Below, one piece after another: positions 45,924 to 56,437 of a stretch of 58,082 nucleotides of DNA. Position 1 is the stretch's first letter; every line of letters starts with the position of its first letter. The position numbers and the translations under genes are program-made. Under the pieces are notes generated by a model. It made no database searches, had not been told where the DNA came from, and worked only from the letters and a program-made list of their open reading frames with translations. The DNA lies in contig CAMDDJ010000018.1 of assembly GCA_945891385.1 (NCBI GenBank), forward strand, positions 1 to 58,082, read 5' to 3'. The DNA is from Candidatus Kuenenia stuttgartensis. GTDB lineage: Bacteria > Planctomycetota > Planctomycetia > Pirellulales > UBA1268.

Positions 45924-45925
45924 AC

Positions 45926-45962
45926 GCCACGTCGGTTCGAGGGCGGCAAAAGTCGCGTCGCG
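45926..45962. repeat. Direct repeat, copy 1 (37 bases)
   Basis: Starts GCCACGTCGGTTCGAGG and ends GTCGCGTCGCG, immediately after the preceding stop codon. It matches copy 2 at 46027 with two substitutions. Confidence 0.8.
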
Positions 45963-46026
45963 GGCGAGGATCCGCCCCGATTGCTCCGCGAGCGTTCGCC
46001 GACCCCCGAGCCTTGTCGTCAACTGG

Positions 46027-46063
46027 GCCACGCCGGTTCGAGGGGGGCAAAAGTCGCGTCGCG
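46027..46063. repeat. Direct repeat, copy 2 (37 bases)
   Basis: Starts GCCACGCCGGTTCGAGG and ends GTCGCGTCGCG, nine bases from the stop of the convergent response regulator gene. The offset to copy 1 is 101 bases. The 64 bases between the copies show no gene. Confidence 0.8.
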
Positions 46064-46071
46064 AGCATGCC

Positions 46072-46761
46072 TCAGCGGCGGCGACTGGCGTAGAACTTCG
46101 CGACCGCCTGCGACCGCGAGCGGATGTGAAGCTTCCGGTAAATCTGCCGGATGTGGTTGTTGACCGTGTCGTAACTCACCCCGAGGGCCGTTGCGATCTC
46201 CTTGTAGAGCATGCCACTGGCCAGGTGCTCGAGGATTTCCTGCTGCCGCGGCGTGAGTTCTTCGTCGGCAGCTTTTGCATCCGGCCGCCTCTTGGCAGCC
46301 GGAGAAGGGGAGGGCTGCCGAAACGATTGGGCCACCTTCCGCGCAATGTGGCTGGTCATCGGGGAGCCGCCGGCCTGCACGAGGCGGATTGCGGCCTCGA
46401 GCTCGGTCGGGGCGGCCCGCTTGAGTAGGTAGCCGCTGGCCCCCGCTGCGAGCGCCTGGAAGATGCTCTCGGTGTCCTCGTAGACCGTGAGCATGATGAA
46501 TTCCATGCGGTCGTCGTGCTCCCTGACCCGCCGCACGCACTCGATCCCGTCGATGCCCGGCATGTTGATGTCCATCAGCACGATCTCGGCGGCCGCGGCC
46601 GGCAATCCCCGGACGGCCTCCTCTCCGGAGGCGTAGGCGGCCACACACTGGCAGCCATCGAAGTGCCTGATCGTCTGTTCGAGGGTCCGCCGCACGCCGG
46701 GATCGTCGTCCACGATCGCGATCCGCAGCTCGGCGCCTCGGCTGGTCGGTTCCACCGTCAT
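46072..46761 (-). CDS. NarL/FixJ-family response regulator
   Basis: Protein of 229 residues. The receiver domain has D64 in IVLMDINMPG as phosphorylation site and LLKRAAP in the later switch region. A basic Ser/Pro/Lys linker leads to a LuxR-type helix-turn-helix (ELTPRQQEILEHLASGMLYK, then GVSYDTVNNHIRQIYRKLHI). Its ATG overlaps the stop of the large histidine kinase gene by four bases, so it is the cognate regulator of that kinase. Confidence 0.94.
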   Translation of the reverse strand: MTVEPTSRGAELRIAIVDDDPGVRRTLEQTIRHFDGCQCVAAYASGEEAVRGLPAAAAEIVLMDINMPGIDGIECVRRVREHDDRMEFIMLTVYEDTESIFQALAAGASGYLLKRAAPTELEAAIRLVQAGGSPMTSHIARKVAQSFRQPSPSPAAKRRPDAKAADEELTPRQQEILEHLASGMLYKEIATALGVSYDTVNNHIRQIYRKLHIRSRSQAVAKFYASRRR

Positions 46762-49700
46762 GGCTGTCGCTCCTGCCGGCCGGAGTGCCCTGCCGGAGTA
46801 CGGTCCGCGGCCACTTCAAACCGGACGAGTGTGCCCTGACCCTCGGTCGCCCTGATCTCGCATCGCCCGCCGACCGCCGCCAGCCGGGCCCGGAGGTTCT
46901 CCAGGCCATGGCCTCGGGCGGCCGCATCCGCCGCGAACCCCCGGCCGTCATCCTGGATCAGGATCTCGAGACCGTCGGCCTCTGCCCGGCACCGGATCCG
47001 TACCTCGGCGGCAGCAGAATGCTTCACGACGTTGGTCACCGCTTCCTTGCACGCCAGGAGCAGTTCATGTCGCACTTCGGCCGACAGCGGCGACTCGACG
47101 GAGTCGAGCGGCAGGTCCCAGCGGACACGGATCCCCGCATTGCTGAGGAACGCCTGGGCCCAGCGATGAAAATAGGTGATAAATCCCTCCAGCGAATCAT
47201 TCCGCGGATTGATCGCCCAGACAACCTCGTCCATCGAGCGGGTCAGCCGCCGGGCTCGGTCCTCGATCTGCCCGAGGACGGCCGGCGTGTCGCTGTCGCC
47301 CGGGCCGCGGCCCGCGAGATGACTCAGCATCACGATTTCGGTCAGGCCGCTGCCGATGTCGTCGTGGATGTCGCGGGCGATCCGCTGCCGCTCCTGGTCG
47401 CGGGCCTGTTCGATCCGCAGCCGCTCGAGCCGCCGCTGCGACCGCCGCCGCTCCCCGGCCCACCCAGCCGCCGCCACCAGGCAGACGAGTCCGCCGACGG
47501 CCGCTGCCTGCACGTCGCGGCGTTGCCAGAATCGAGGCAGGATTCGAATCGGCAGCGCGTCGGCCATGGTTTGCCACGAGCCATTGGGCCCGCGAACCTC
47601 GACCAGCAAGTCATACCCCCCGGGCGGCAGCCCGGTGTAGGAAATGACGCGACGGTCTTCCAGGGCCACCCAGTCATCGTCGAAGCCGTCGAGCCGGTGT
47701 CGAAAATCGAGTTGCTGGGGAGCGACCGTGTTGGGCGAGGTGACCCGCACCTCCACTCGCCGCGTTCCGACGGGAATCAGCGGGGCTGCCTGGGAGGCGA
47801 ATGGCACGTCGACCCCGTCGGCCAGCACCCGCTCGACCCGGGGCGGAAACACATGCAGCGGAATCATCGCTTCGTTCGGCAGAAAGCCGGCCAACGACCG
47901 GCCATTGCCCATCCAGACCCTGCCATCGGCCGCGACACACGCCGCCGGCTGGCCCGCGGCCGTGCAGACCTTTTCAGGCAGCCCCTCAGCCTGAGTGATT
48001 CGCCAGACGGCGACCGGTTGGCCCGGCGAGGAGCGGGCGAAGTCGGCGACGGGGCAGCCGTAGATTCCATTCTCCGCACCCACCCAGATCGCGCCGCCTG
48101 CTGACACCAGGGACAACACATGGCTGCTCGGAATCCGGTCGGCCTGCTGGGACCAGCGTTGCAGACGTCCGTCGGCGATGCGAGCCAAGCCCGACCCGTA
48201 ACTGCCCACCCAAATTCCGCCGCTTCCGTCAGAAGCGATCATTCGACTGCCCGTGAACGGTTCCGCTGCCTCCACGACGAGTTCCTCGAACACGCCTTGG
48301 ACCGGTGAGCCCTCGACTTCCGCTTCGTCGGTGGTCGGCACGAACTCGTAGATGGCATGGTCGCGGCCGAGCGCCAGCAGTCGGCCCGCGTCGTCCCGGG
48401 CAAGACACATGGTCGGCAGCCGTTCACCATCGGCCCGCCGCAGTTCCACAGGTCCGTTCTCGTCCACCCGCACCGTGGACTCTTGAGTACCCACCCAGAC
48501 CGCGGATTCCCCCTCTGGTAGCAGGCAGCCGCACATGATCGGGCCGGCTCGATCCCGCACCGGGAGTTTCGCGAATCGATCGTGCTCGAAGACGGCCACA
48601 CCGGCCAAGGTCGCGGCGTAGAGCCGGCCCGAGGCCGAGGTCGCCACCGCCGTGACCCACCGCGACGGCAGACCGTGTTCCTGACTGAAGACCCGCACCT
48701 CGCCACCGTGCCACGAGACGACGCCGCCTCCGTCCGTGCCAGCCCACAGGCTGCCGTCCTTCCGCGATGCCACGGTCGTGATGACGTGATCCTCCAGCCC
48801 TTGGGGCAGCGGTATCGGCTGCACCGGCACTCGGTCCGCCTTGTACAGGCCATTGGATCGGGTCCCGATCCAGACACTGCCCTGCTGATCCGTGGCGAAA
48901 GCGATGGCATCGGCGCGGGCGAGGGAGGTGCCTTTGCCAGCGGTCCACCACCGACCATCCGGCTCCCGGCAGTGCATGCCACCACCGCGGGTTCCGCACC
49001 AGAGCCGCCCCTGGTCGTCCTCGCCCAGCACCTCGATGCGGCTGCGGTCAGGATTGATGGGCCAATCGCCCAACTCCGGTTCCGCGGTCAATGCCTCCGC
49101 CGTGACCCGAAACACCCGACTGGCCCGGCCTTCCGGCAGCGTCGCCGCCCGTTCGGCGCACCACACGCCACCCGACCGGCTGGCTGCGATCGCCGTCATG
49201 CCGTTCGGGGGTGCCCCCTCGGGAGCTACCTGATGCCAACGGCCGTCGACGAAGCGATGCACCCGGCCGCCAGCCAGTGCCCAGGGTGTGCCCGAGCCGT
49301 CGAGCACGAGTTGCCGCACGTCGGAACTCGCCAGTCCATCGGCCGGACCGAACACCTGGGTATGGTTGTCGCGGACCGCCAGCGCGGCGCCCCGGGCAGC
49401 CAGCCAGACGGTGCCATCCGGGTGAAAACAGATCGCCTTGATCAGCAGTCCGGCCGCCTCCGGCACCGCGACCGACTCGAAGCCGTCCGGGCGGCGGATG
49501 AACAGATAGCCCCGCTCCGTGCCGCCCCAGAGCACACCCTGCGAATCGACAGCCAGCGCGGTCACGGCCGCATCGCCGATCGCCAGTGACTCCCGCGGGG
49601 TGAAGACCGTGAAGGCGGCTCCGTCGAAGCGACAGAGCCCCGCGTAGGTTCCAACCCAGACATACCCATCCGGCGTCTGGGCCACCGCGAAGGCCCGCGG

Positions 49701-49835
49701 GCTCGGAAGCCCGGCGTCTACATCCCAGTTTCGCAGTCGAACCGCCGGAGTCGGGTCAGCCGCCGTGGCACCCCCGACCAGCAACAACCAGATCGTCGGC
49801 AGCCATGCCGCCGAGCTCGCAAAACCCGCGGCCAT
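46758..49835 (-). CDS. Two-component sensor histidine kinase with periplasmic propeller domain
   Basis: Protein of about 1025 residues. A signal/anchor (WLPTIWLLLVGGATAAD) leads to some 650 residues of two-component-regulator propeller repeats, each with the pattern TPDGYVWVGTYAGLCRFDG or DSQGVLWGGTERGYLFIRR, expected to form two beta-propellers outside the membrane. A Y_Y_Y domain (GLPPGGYDLLVEVRGPNGSW) and one transmembrane segment (AAAVGGLVCLVAAAGW) follow. The kinase part is of the HisKA_3 type: RIARDIHDDIGSGLTEIVML with the phosphoacceptor His near residue 820, and an ATPase domain with GHGLENLRARLAAVGG. Such hybrid-propeller sensors often detect sugars or polysaccharide fragments. The start is uncertain: an ATG at 49976 would overlap the palindrome upstream. 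Confidence 0.92.
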   Translation of the reverse strand: MAAGFASSAAWLPTIWLLLVGGATAADPTPAVRLRNWDVDAGLPSPRAFAVAQTPDGYVWVGTYAGLCRFDGAAFTVFTPRESLAIGDAAVTALAVDSQGVLWGGTERGYLFIRRPDGFESVAVPEAAGLLIKAICFHPDGTVWLAARGAALAVRDNHTQVFGPADGLASSDVRQLVLDGSGTPWALAGGRVHRFVDGRWHQVAPEGAPPNGMTAIAASRSGGVWCAERAATLPEGRASRVFRVTAEALTAEPELGDWPINPDRSRIEVLGEDDQGRLWCGTRGGGMHCREPDGRWWTAGKGTSLARADAIAFATDQQGSVWIGTRSNGLYKADRVPVQPIPLPQGLEDHVITTVASRKDGSLWAGTDGGGVVSWHGGEVRVFSQEHGLPSRWVTAVATSASGRLYAATLAGVAVFEHDRFAKLPVRDRAGPIMCGCLLPEGESAVWVGTQESTVRVDENGPVELRRADGERLPTMCLARDDAGRLLALGRDHAIYEFVPTTDEAEVEGSPVQGVFEELVVEAAEPFTGSRMIASDGSGGIWVGSYGSGLARIADGRLQRWSQQADRIPSSHVLSLVSAGGAIWVGAENGIYGCPVADFARSSPGQPVAVWRITQAEGLPEKVCTAAGQPAACVAADGRVWMGNGRSLAGFLPNEAMIPLHVFPPRVERVLADGVDVPFASQAAPLIPVGTRRVEVRVTSPNTVAPQQLDFRHRLDGFDDDWVALEDRRVISYTGLPPGGYDLLVEVRGPNGSWQTMADALPIRILPRFWQRRDVQAAAVGGLVCLVAAAGWAGERRRSQRRLERLRIEQARDQERQRIARDIHDDIGSGLTEIVMLSHLAGRGPGDSDTPAVLGQIEDRARRLTRSMDEVVWAINPRNDSLEGFITYFHRWAQAFLSNAGIRVRWDLPLDSVESPLSAEVRHELLLACKEAVTNVVKHSAAAEVRIRCRAEADGLEILIQDDGRGFAADAAARGHGLENLRARLAAVGGRCEIRATEGQGTLVRFEVAADRTPAGHSGRQERQP

Positions 49836-49959
49836 GCCCACGGCTCTCCGGAGCCACTGCACACGGATCCGCACGGCGTTGTTTCGCAGAGCCCACACGT
49901 CTTTCGAGTCTGCCAGTAGCCGGCAGGACCCACAAGGCAGGCCGGCCCAACGTGTGGCC

Positions 49960-49975
49960 TGACAAGAACTTGTCA
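49960..49975. promoter_or_regulatory. Inverted repeat TGACAAG-AA-CTTGTCA between kinase and DUF1559 genes
   Basis: Two perfect 7-base arms with a 2-base spacer lie in the 265-base divergent region, 125 bases from the kinase ATG and 126 from the DUF1559 ATG. LuxR-type regulators bind such dyads, so this is a candidate site for the regulator encoded at 46072-46761. Confidence 0.45.
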
Positions 49976-50100
49976 TTTCGCCGGCGGCCCGCCGACCGTA
50001 CTGTTTACAAGAGATCGGGGTGCGGGATTCCGCGGGTCACCAGCTGGAACACAGTTCGATTCCCGCGCCTGATCAACGTGTTTTCCAGGGATTCGAGCCC

Positions 50101-51117
50101 ATGTCAGGCCACCGTCGACCATCCCGCCGCGGTTTCACCCTGGTCGAATTGCTCGTAGTAATCGCGATCATCGCCACGCTCATCGGCCTGTTGTTGCCGG
50201 CGGTCCAAGCCGCCCGCGAGTCTGCCCGGCGGTCGAACTGCCTGAACAAACTCCGGCAACTCGGGATCGCGGCCCACAACTACCACGATGCCCGTCGCCG
50301 CGTCGTCCCCCATGTGACGCTGCCGACCTGCCTGAGCAGCCAGGCCAGGCTGCTGCCGTACATGGAAAACAAGATGGTTCATGACCTCGTAAACCAGTCG
50401 CAGCACTGGCGGCATGCCTCCAACAAGGCTGCCATGCTCACACCGGTCGACCTGTTCCGCTGTCCGAGTCAGGGCGAAAGCGAATGGACCAACTTCCAGG
50501 GCTCGGCCCCCGACGCCCAAACGAAACTCCGCAACCACTACGTCGGCATCCTCGGAGCCAGGCCCGGCCCCGCCGATCCGGCCATCGCCGGTGCCGCCGG
50601 CTGTACCGGCACCTTCACCGGAGCGGCCTCGACGTACTTCCAGCAGGCCTGCGACCTCGACGGAACCCCAGCCGGATCATCGGGCGGCGTGGCGACCAAC
50701 GGAGTCGTCTTTCCCAGGAGCGACATCAGCTTCGCCGACATCAGCGACGGCACGTCCCACACGATGATGTACGGCGAGTGTTCGTGGCTCGTCGGCCCCC
50801 AGTTTCCCTGGATCGTCGGGGCTGTGTCCTGGGGCAACGTCACGGATCGGGGGGCCGGCTATGGCTGGGTGCACAACGCCAAGAACATCTACCACCCGAT
50901 CAACACGAGGACCTTCACGGCGACGCCGGCCGATCTGGCCTGGACGCCTATCACCAGCGTGACGAACGTCAGTCTCGGCAGCCCGCATCCGGGGGGCACC
51001 CATGCCTTGATGGCCGACGCGTCGGCCCGGTTCCTCGCCGAAACCATCGACCTTGTGAATGTCTACCGACCACTCGCCAGCCGCGCATCCGGCGAAGTGA
51101 GCCCGGCCGGTTTCTGA
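50101..51117 (+). CDS. DUF1559 domain protein with prepilin-like N-terminus
   Basis: Protein of 338 residues. The N-terminus has a type IV prepilin-like cleavage/methylation motif: [20 protein letters not shown], with cleavage expected after Gly. The DUF1559 body follows, with C-terminal signatures [13 protein letters not shown] and [19 protein letters not shown]. These proteins are hugely expanded in planctomycetes and are pseudopilin-like; their precise role is not established. The ATG at 50101 directly precedes the basic n-region. It is the first of two such genes, each followed by a lipoprotein gene. Confidence 0.95.
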   Translation: MSGHRRPSRRGFTLVELLVVIAIIATLIGLLLPAVQAARESARRSNCLNKLRQLGIAAHNYHDARRRVVPHVTLPTCLSSQARLLPYMENKMVHDLVNQSQHWRHASNKAAMLTPVDLFRCPSQGESEWTNFQGSAPDAQTKLRNHYVGILGARPGPADPAIAGAAGCTGTFTGAASTYFQQACDLDGTPAGSSGGVATNGVVFPRSDISFADISDGTSHTMMYGECSWLVGPQFPWIVGAVSWGNVTDRGAGYGWVHNAKNIYHPINTRTFTATPADLAWTPITSVTNVSLGSPHPGGTHALMADASARFLAETIDLVNVYRPLASRASGEVSPAGF

Positions 51118-51141
51118 AGCGACCCGCGACGGCTCACCGCC

Positions 51142-51588
51142 ATGCTCAACTCCTCATCCATCGTTCGAATCGCCGCGGTCGCCTGCGGCCTGGTGTCGCT
51201 GACCGCCCCCGGCTGTAGCAGGTCGGCCCCCGCGGTCGCCCCGGTGGAAGGGAGGGTGACTCTCGACGGCAAGCCGCTCTCGTCGGGTCGGGTGACCTTC
51301 TGGCCGACCGGGGGCCGGAGCGGCTCGGGATGGATCGAGGAAGACGGAACCTACTCCCTCGGCACGTTTCGGGAGTCAGACGGCGCCGTCCTCGGCCCGC
51401 ACAAGGTCACGGTCACAGCGGCCTCGAAGACACCGACAAGACCACCCGACTTCGACCGTGACGGCCCGCCAGCGGGCTGGCCCCGGTCGCCGATTCCGAT
51501 CCGCTACTCCAATCCCGAGTCGTCCGAACTCGCCTTCGATGTGCGGCCCGGCTTGAATCGCCTCCACATCGAACTCACCACGCAATAA
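51142..51588 (+). CDS. Putative lipoprotein with carboxypeptidase regulatory-like fold
   Basis: Protein of 148 residues. The signal [14 protein letters not shown] ends in a lipobox-like APGC. The body begins [21 protein letters not shown] and GTYSLGTF, the pattern of carboxypeptidase-regulatory-like (transthyretin-like) beta domains common in planctomycete lipoproteins. It lies 24 bases after the first DUF1559 gene and 28 before the second, so it is in the same operon. A role in surface assembly is inferred. Confidence 0.85.
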   Translation: MLNSSSIVRIAAVACGLVSLTAPGCSRSAPAVAPVEGRVTLDGKPLSSGRVTFWPTGGRSGSGWIEEDGTYSLGTFRESDGAVLGPHKVTVTAASKTPTRPPDFDRDGPPAGWPRSPIPIRYSNPESSELAFDVRPGLNRLHIELTTQ

Positions 51589-51616
51589 CCGTATGATGTC
51601 CACGGGAGAGGGAACA

Positions 51617-52570
51617 ATGACCATTCGACGCGACACGCATCCGGATCGACGGACGGGCTTCACGCTCGTGGAACTGCTCGTGGTGATTGCGATCATCGCC
51701 ACGCTGATCGGGCTGCTGCTGCCGGCCGTGCAGAGCGCCCGCGAGGCGGCCCGCCGAAGCGCCTGCACCAACAACCTGCGGCAGTTGGGATTAGGCATGC
51801 AAAATCATCACGACGCCAAGCGGCGGATCCCCCGCGCGCGGTCGAGCAACGGCACCCAATCACACACCTGGTTCGTCCATCTGCTGCCGTTCATCGAGCA
51901 GAACGCCGCCTACGAAGCCTTCACGTCGACGATCGCCGGCGTCGCCAAGGAGGACGGCGTCAACGACCCGAGCAGCGGAAAATTCCTGGCACTCGGAGCG
52001 GCCAGCATGACGATCCCGATGATGCTCTGCCCCTCGTCGGTGCGGGACACGAAGGTGACGACCAACTCACTCTTGGCCAAGGGCCTCGCCTGCGGCGACT
52101 ACGCCGTCAACCTCGGCCCCACGTGGGCGTCGGTGACCGGGGGAAACCCGCCCCAGAATCTCGGCGCGTCGTCAGAGGGCCCCTTTCCCCTCCTGATGTG
52201 GACCACCTCGTCGCAGCGGGCCAAGAAGCCGTTCAAGGGGCTGAAGTTTTCCGAGATCACCGACGGCCTGTCGCACACCATTCTGCTCGGCGAAAAGTGG
52301 GCGCCGCCGGGCAGGTTCGGCACCGGCAGCGACGACACGATGTACACCGCCGCCACGCACGAGATCGTCATCCGGGTTGCGGGACCGGAGGGTCTGGCGG
52401 TGGAGCCGTCCAATGCGACGCGGTTCTACACCTTCGGCAGCTACCACCAGAACACGGTGCCGTTCGTGTTCGGAGACGGCCGCACGGTGAGCCTGTCGAC
52501 GGAGATTCCCGGTTCCGTGCTCGAACTCCTCGGCAACCGCCGCGATGGCCAATCGGTGCCGAATTACTGA
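51617..52570 (+). CDS. DUF1559 domain protein with prepilin-like N-terminus
   Basis: Protein of 317 residues. The prepilin motif is [20 protein letters not shown], nearly identical in its core to that of the first DUF1559 protein. The conserved helix following is [20 protein letters not shown], and the C-terminal signatures [16 protein letters not shown] and [17 protein letters not shown] are present. The ATG at 51617 has GGAGAGG upstream and is preferred over ATGs at 51593 and 51596. Body sequences of the two DUF1559 proteins differ, so they are paralogues, not recent copies. Confidence 0.95.
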   Translation: MTIRRDTHPDRRTGFTLVELLVVIAIIATLIGLLLPAVQSAREAARRSACTNNLRQLGLGMQNHHDAKRRIPRARSSNGTQSHTWFVHLLPFIEQNAAYEAFTSTIAGVAKEDGVNDPSSGKFLALGAASMTIPMMLCPSSVRDTKVTTNSLLAKGLACGDYAVNLGPTWASVTGGNPPQNLGASSEGPFPLLMWTTSSQRAKKPFKGLKFSEITDGLSHTILLGEKWAPPGRFGTGSDDTMYTAATHEIVIRVAGPEGLAVEPSNATRFYTFGSYHQNTVPFVFGDGRTVSLSTEIPGSVLELLGNRRDGQSVPNY

Positions 52571-52619
52571 GGCCAGCCGCCGCCCGTTCGTCATCCCTTC
52601 CGCCCTGAGAGCCTGCTCC

Positions 52620-53045
52620 GTGAGACCTCGACGCCTGACGTATGGCCTGGCGACCCTGTCCCTCCTGGTGGCATCGGGTTGCGAACCACCGCGGTACGAG
52701 GTCGGCGGGCGAATTACGTACGCCGATGGCACGCCGTTCTCGGCGCCGGGATTCATCGTGGCCGAGGGGGAGACCGCAAGCGGCCCCGTGATGGCCCGGT
52801 CGACGATCCGATCGGACGGCAGTTTCGTCCTCGCCGGTCGCAACGAACGAGAGGGCATGCTGGCCGGCCGGTATCGGCTGCGGCTGATTCCACCGCGGGG
52901 TGTCGGCGACGGCAACATCGACGACCCGACGAGTCCGCGGCTTCCGTTCGACAGCCGGTTTCTCGAGTTCGAGACCTCCGGGCTCAGCTACGAGGTCGGC
53001 CCCGCCCTGAAGGATATCCAGATCGACCTCGGCCCGAAGCCCTGA
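52620..53045 (+). CDS. Putative lipoprotein following the second DUF1559 gene
   Basis: Protein of 141 residues starting at GTG, with a signal (LTYGLATLSLLVASGCEPP) ending in the lipobox-like ASGC. The body starts YEVGGRITYADGTPFSAPGF and DGSFVLAGR, again the beta-sandwich pattern of carboxypeptidase-regulatory-like domains. GAGAG lies nine bases upstream. The longer open frame begins inside the DUF1559 gene and is unlikely. It repeats the DUF1559-lipoprotein pairing. Confidence 0.75.
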   Translation: MRPRRLTYGLATLSLLVASGCEPPRYEVGGRITYADGTPFSAPGFIVAEGETASGPVMARSTIRSDGSFVLAGRNEREGMLAGRYRLRLIPPRGVGDGNIDDPTSPRLPFDSRFLEFETSGLSYEVGPALKDIQIDLGPKP

Positions 53046-53213
53046 CCGGCCGCCGAACGGCCCGCTCGGGCCGTGGTCCAACTGCAGCCGGCCACAGGCC
53101 CGGAACCGGGCTTCTGCCCGGTGAAAACCGGCCTTGAAGCGGCAGGCATGGTTCGCGACCATCCGCACGCTCCCGATGCCTTCAAGCCACCGGGAGGGCG
53201 AGGTTCAGGTTTC

Positions 53214-54134
53214 ATGGCGCGGACTGCCATCCTCTCGATCGCGGCAATGGTTCTGGCCTGGCTGCCGCCGGCCCGGGCCCAGGGACCGTTGCCGGCCCCC
53301 GCCACCCTCCAGCCGAATCCCTTCTCGCCGCTTCCAGAGGGTGTGGTGATCAGCCCGGCCGGACCGGTGCTGCCCGGCCCGCCGCCGGCCGCCGCTCGCA
53401 ATGCCGTCGTGCTCCCGCCGCTCGATGCCGAGGTGGTCTGGACCTCGATGGTCGACGTGGCCGACGACTACTTCAAAGTGCAGTCGGAGCAACGGGTCGT
53501 ATTCGCCAACGGCGTGCCCACCGAGGGCCGAATCGATACCTACCCGCAGACCGGGGCGAACGTGCTCGAACTCTGGCGGGGTGACTCGGTCGGCTGGAAT
53601 GAACGGTGGGAGTCGACGCTCCAATCGATCCGTCGGATCGGCATGATGCGGCTGATTCCCGACCCCGGCGGGTGGCGGGTGGAGGTGGAGGTGGCGAAGG
53701 AACTCGAATACCTGTCGCGACCGATGCGAGCCACCGCCGGCGGCGCTTCGTTTCGCAACGACGACTCGCTCTACCGCTACGGCACGCCGTTGCCCACCCT
53801 TGGCCAGGCGGTTGGCGACCAGCCGCGGCCAGTGGCCGCTCCCACGCCCACGGCCGGCTGGATTCCGCTCGGCCGCGATCCGCTCCTCGAACAACGGATG
53901 CTCGAGAAGCTCGTCGCCAAACTCGGGGTGCCGCCGGTCAGCCAGCCGGCACCCTACTACGAGCCTCCCAGCGGCTCGTCCGCACCCGGGGTGAGCCCGA
54001 TGCCGGTTCCTTCCACGCTGCCGACGCCCGGCCCGGTCTACGGCCAGCCGATTCCACCCGAACAGCTGCCCCCTGGAGCGGTCGTCGCTCCAGGCCCCGC
54101 GGTACCGATCGAGTCGCTCCCGCTGCCGCGGTGA
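53214..54134 (+). CDS. Exported Pro-rich protein, unknown
   Basis: Protein of 306 residues. The signal peptide is TAILSIAAMVLAWLPPARAQG. A folded part of about 150 residues follows with VVWTSMVDVADDYFKVQSEQ and GWRVEVEVAKELEYLSRP. The C-terminal 70 residues are Pro/Gly-rich and probably disordered (a surface or periplasmic linker). GGAGGG lies upstream of the ATG at 53214. I recognise no family; the folded part looks like a planctomycete-specific module. The gene is convergent with ilvD. Confidence 0.7.
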   Translation: MARTAILSIAAMVLAWLPPARAQGPLPAPATLQPNPFSPLPEGVVISPAGPVLPGPPPAAARNAVVLPPLDAEVVWTSMVDVADDYFKVQSEQRVVFANGVPTEGRIDTYPQTGANVLELWRGDSVGWNERWESTLQSIRRIGMMRLIPDPGGWRVEVEVAKELEYLSRPMRATAGGASFRNDDSLYRYGTPLPTLGQAVGDQPRPVAAPTPTAGWIPLGRDPLLEQRMLEKLVAKLGVPPVSQPAPYYEPPSGSSAPGVSPMPVPSTLPTPGPVYGQPIPPEQLPPGAVVAPGPAVPIESLPLPR

Positions 54135-54187
54135 CCTTTTCCGGCGGGGAGGCCCAGGTCAACGCCTCGCTCTGCACCCCGCAGGCG

Positions 54188-55867
<1,680 letters not shown>

Positions 55868-55927
55868 CGGGCGTTCCTTGCGAGGGACGGGAGAGGGATT
55901 TCAGCGGCAGGATAGTATGCTTCGTGA

Positions 55928-55940
55928 GGCTTTGAAAGCC
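55928..55940. promoter_or_regulatory. Short dyad GGCTTT-G-AAAGCC in the ilvD/HAD divergent region
   Basis: A perfect 6-base dyad lies beside overlapping -10-like boxes (TACTAT on the minus strand at 55917-55912, TAGTAT on the plus strand). It could control either gene. Confidence 0.25.
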
Positions 55941-55966
55941 GCCCCGATCATCTCCGAGCTACCCCC

Positions 55967-56416
55967 ATGCCGCCGGCCTTCGTCTACTTCGATCTCTGCA
56001 ACGTGCTGGCGTTTCTCGACGGCGACCGGGCCGCCTCGGGCTCACCCTTCCGGCTCAACGTCGGCATGCTGCCGGTCGTCGCCGCCTTGGAACGAGCCCG
56101 GGTGCCGATCGGCATCGTCTCGAACCTCACGAACGACGCCTGGCAGCAGTTGCTCGGCCTCCACTGGGGCATCATCCCCGGCCGGTTCCGGGAAATCGTC
56201 CGTAGCGGAGAGGTGGGATTGTCCAAGCCTGAACCGGCATTCTTCGCCCTCGCGACCACCCGCGCCGGCGTCGCCCCCGGCCGGATCTACTACGTCGACG
56301 ACACGCTTCAGCATGTCGCGGCCGCCCGCTCGGCCGGCTGGGAGGCCGAGCGATTCACGTCGGCGGTGGCTGTCGCCGACTCGCTGGCCCGCCGTGGCCT
56401 GAACCTCGGCCTCTGA
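55967..56416 (+). CDS. HAD-superfamily hydrolase
   Basis: Protein of 149 residues, short for the superfamily because the cap is very small. Motif I is YFDLCNVLAF, with the nucleophile D9; the second motif I residue is Cys in place of the usual Asp or Gly, as DLGNV-type HADs show a related pattern. Motif II is VSNLT, motif III K in LSKPEP, motif IV YYVDDTLQHV. Phosphatase or dehalogenase activity is likely; the substrate is unknown. It precedes the Ser/Thr kinase gene by 21 bases. Confidence 0.82.
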   Translation: MPPAFVYFDLCNVLAFLDGDRAASGSPFRLNVGMLPVVAALERARVPIGIVSNLTNDAWQQLLGLHWGIIPGRFREIVRSGEVGLSKPEPAFFALATTRAGVAPGRIYYVDDTLQHVAAARSAGWEAERFTSAVAVADSLARRGLNLGL

Positions 56417-56437
56417 GCCTCTGACCATCAGCGACCG

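Noticed and set aside
45926..46063. Direct repeats considered as target-site or terminal repeats of an insertion sequence
   Set aside because: Only 64 bases lie between the copies, and no transposase fragment is present.
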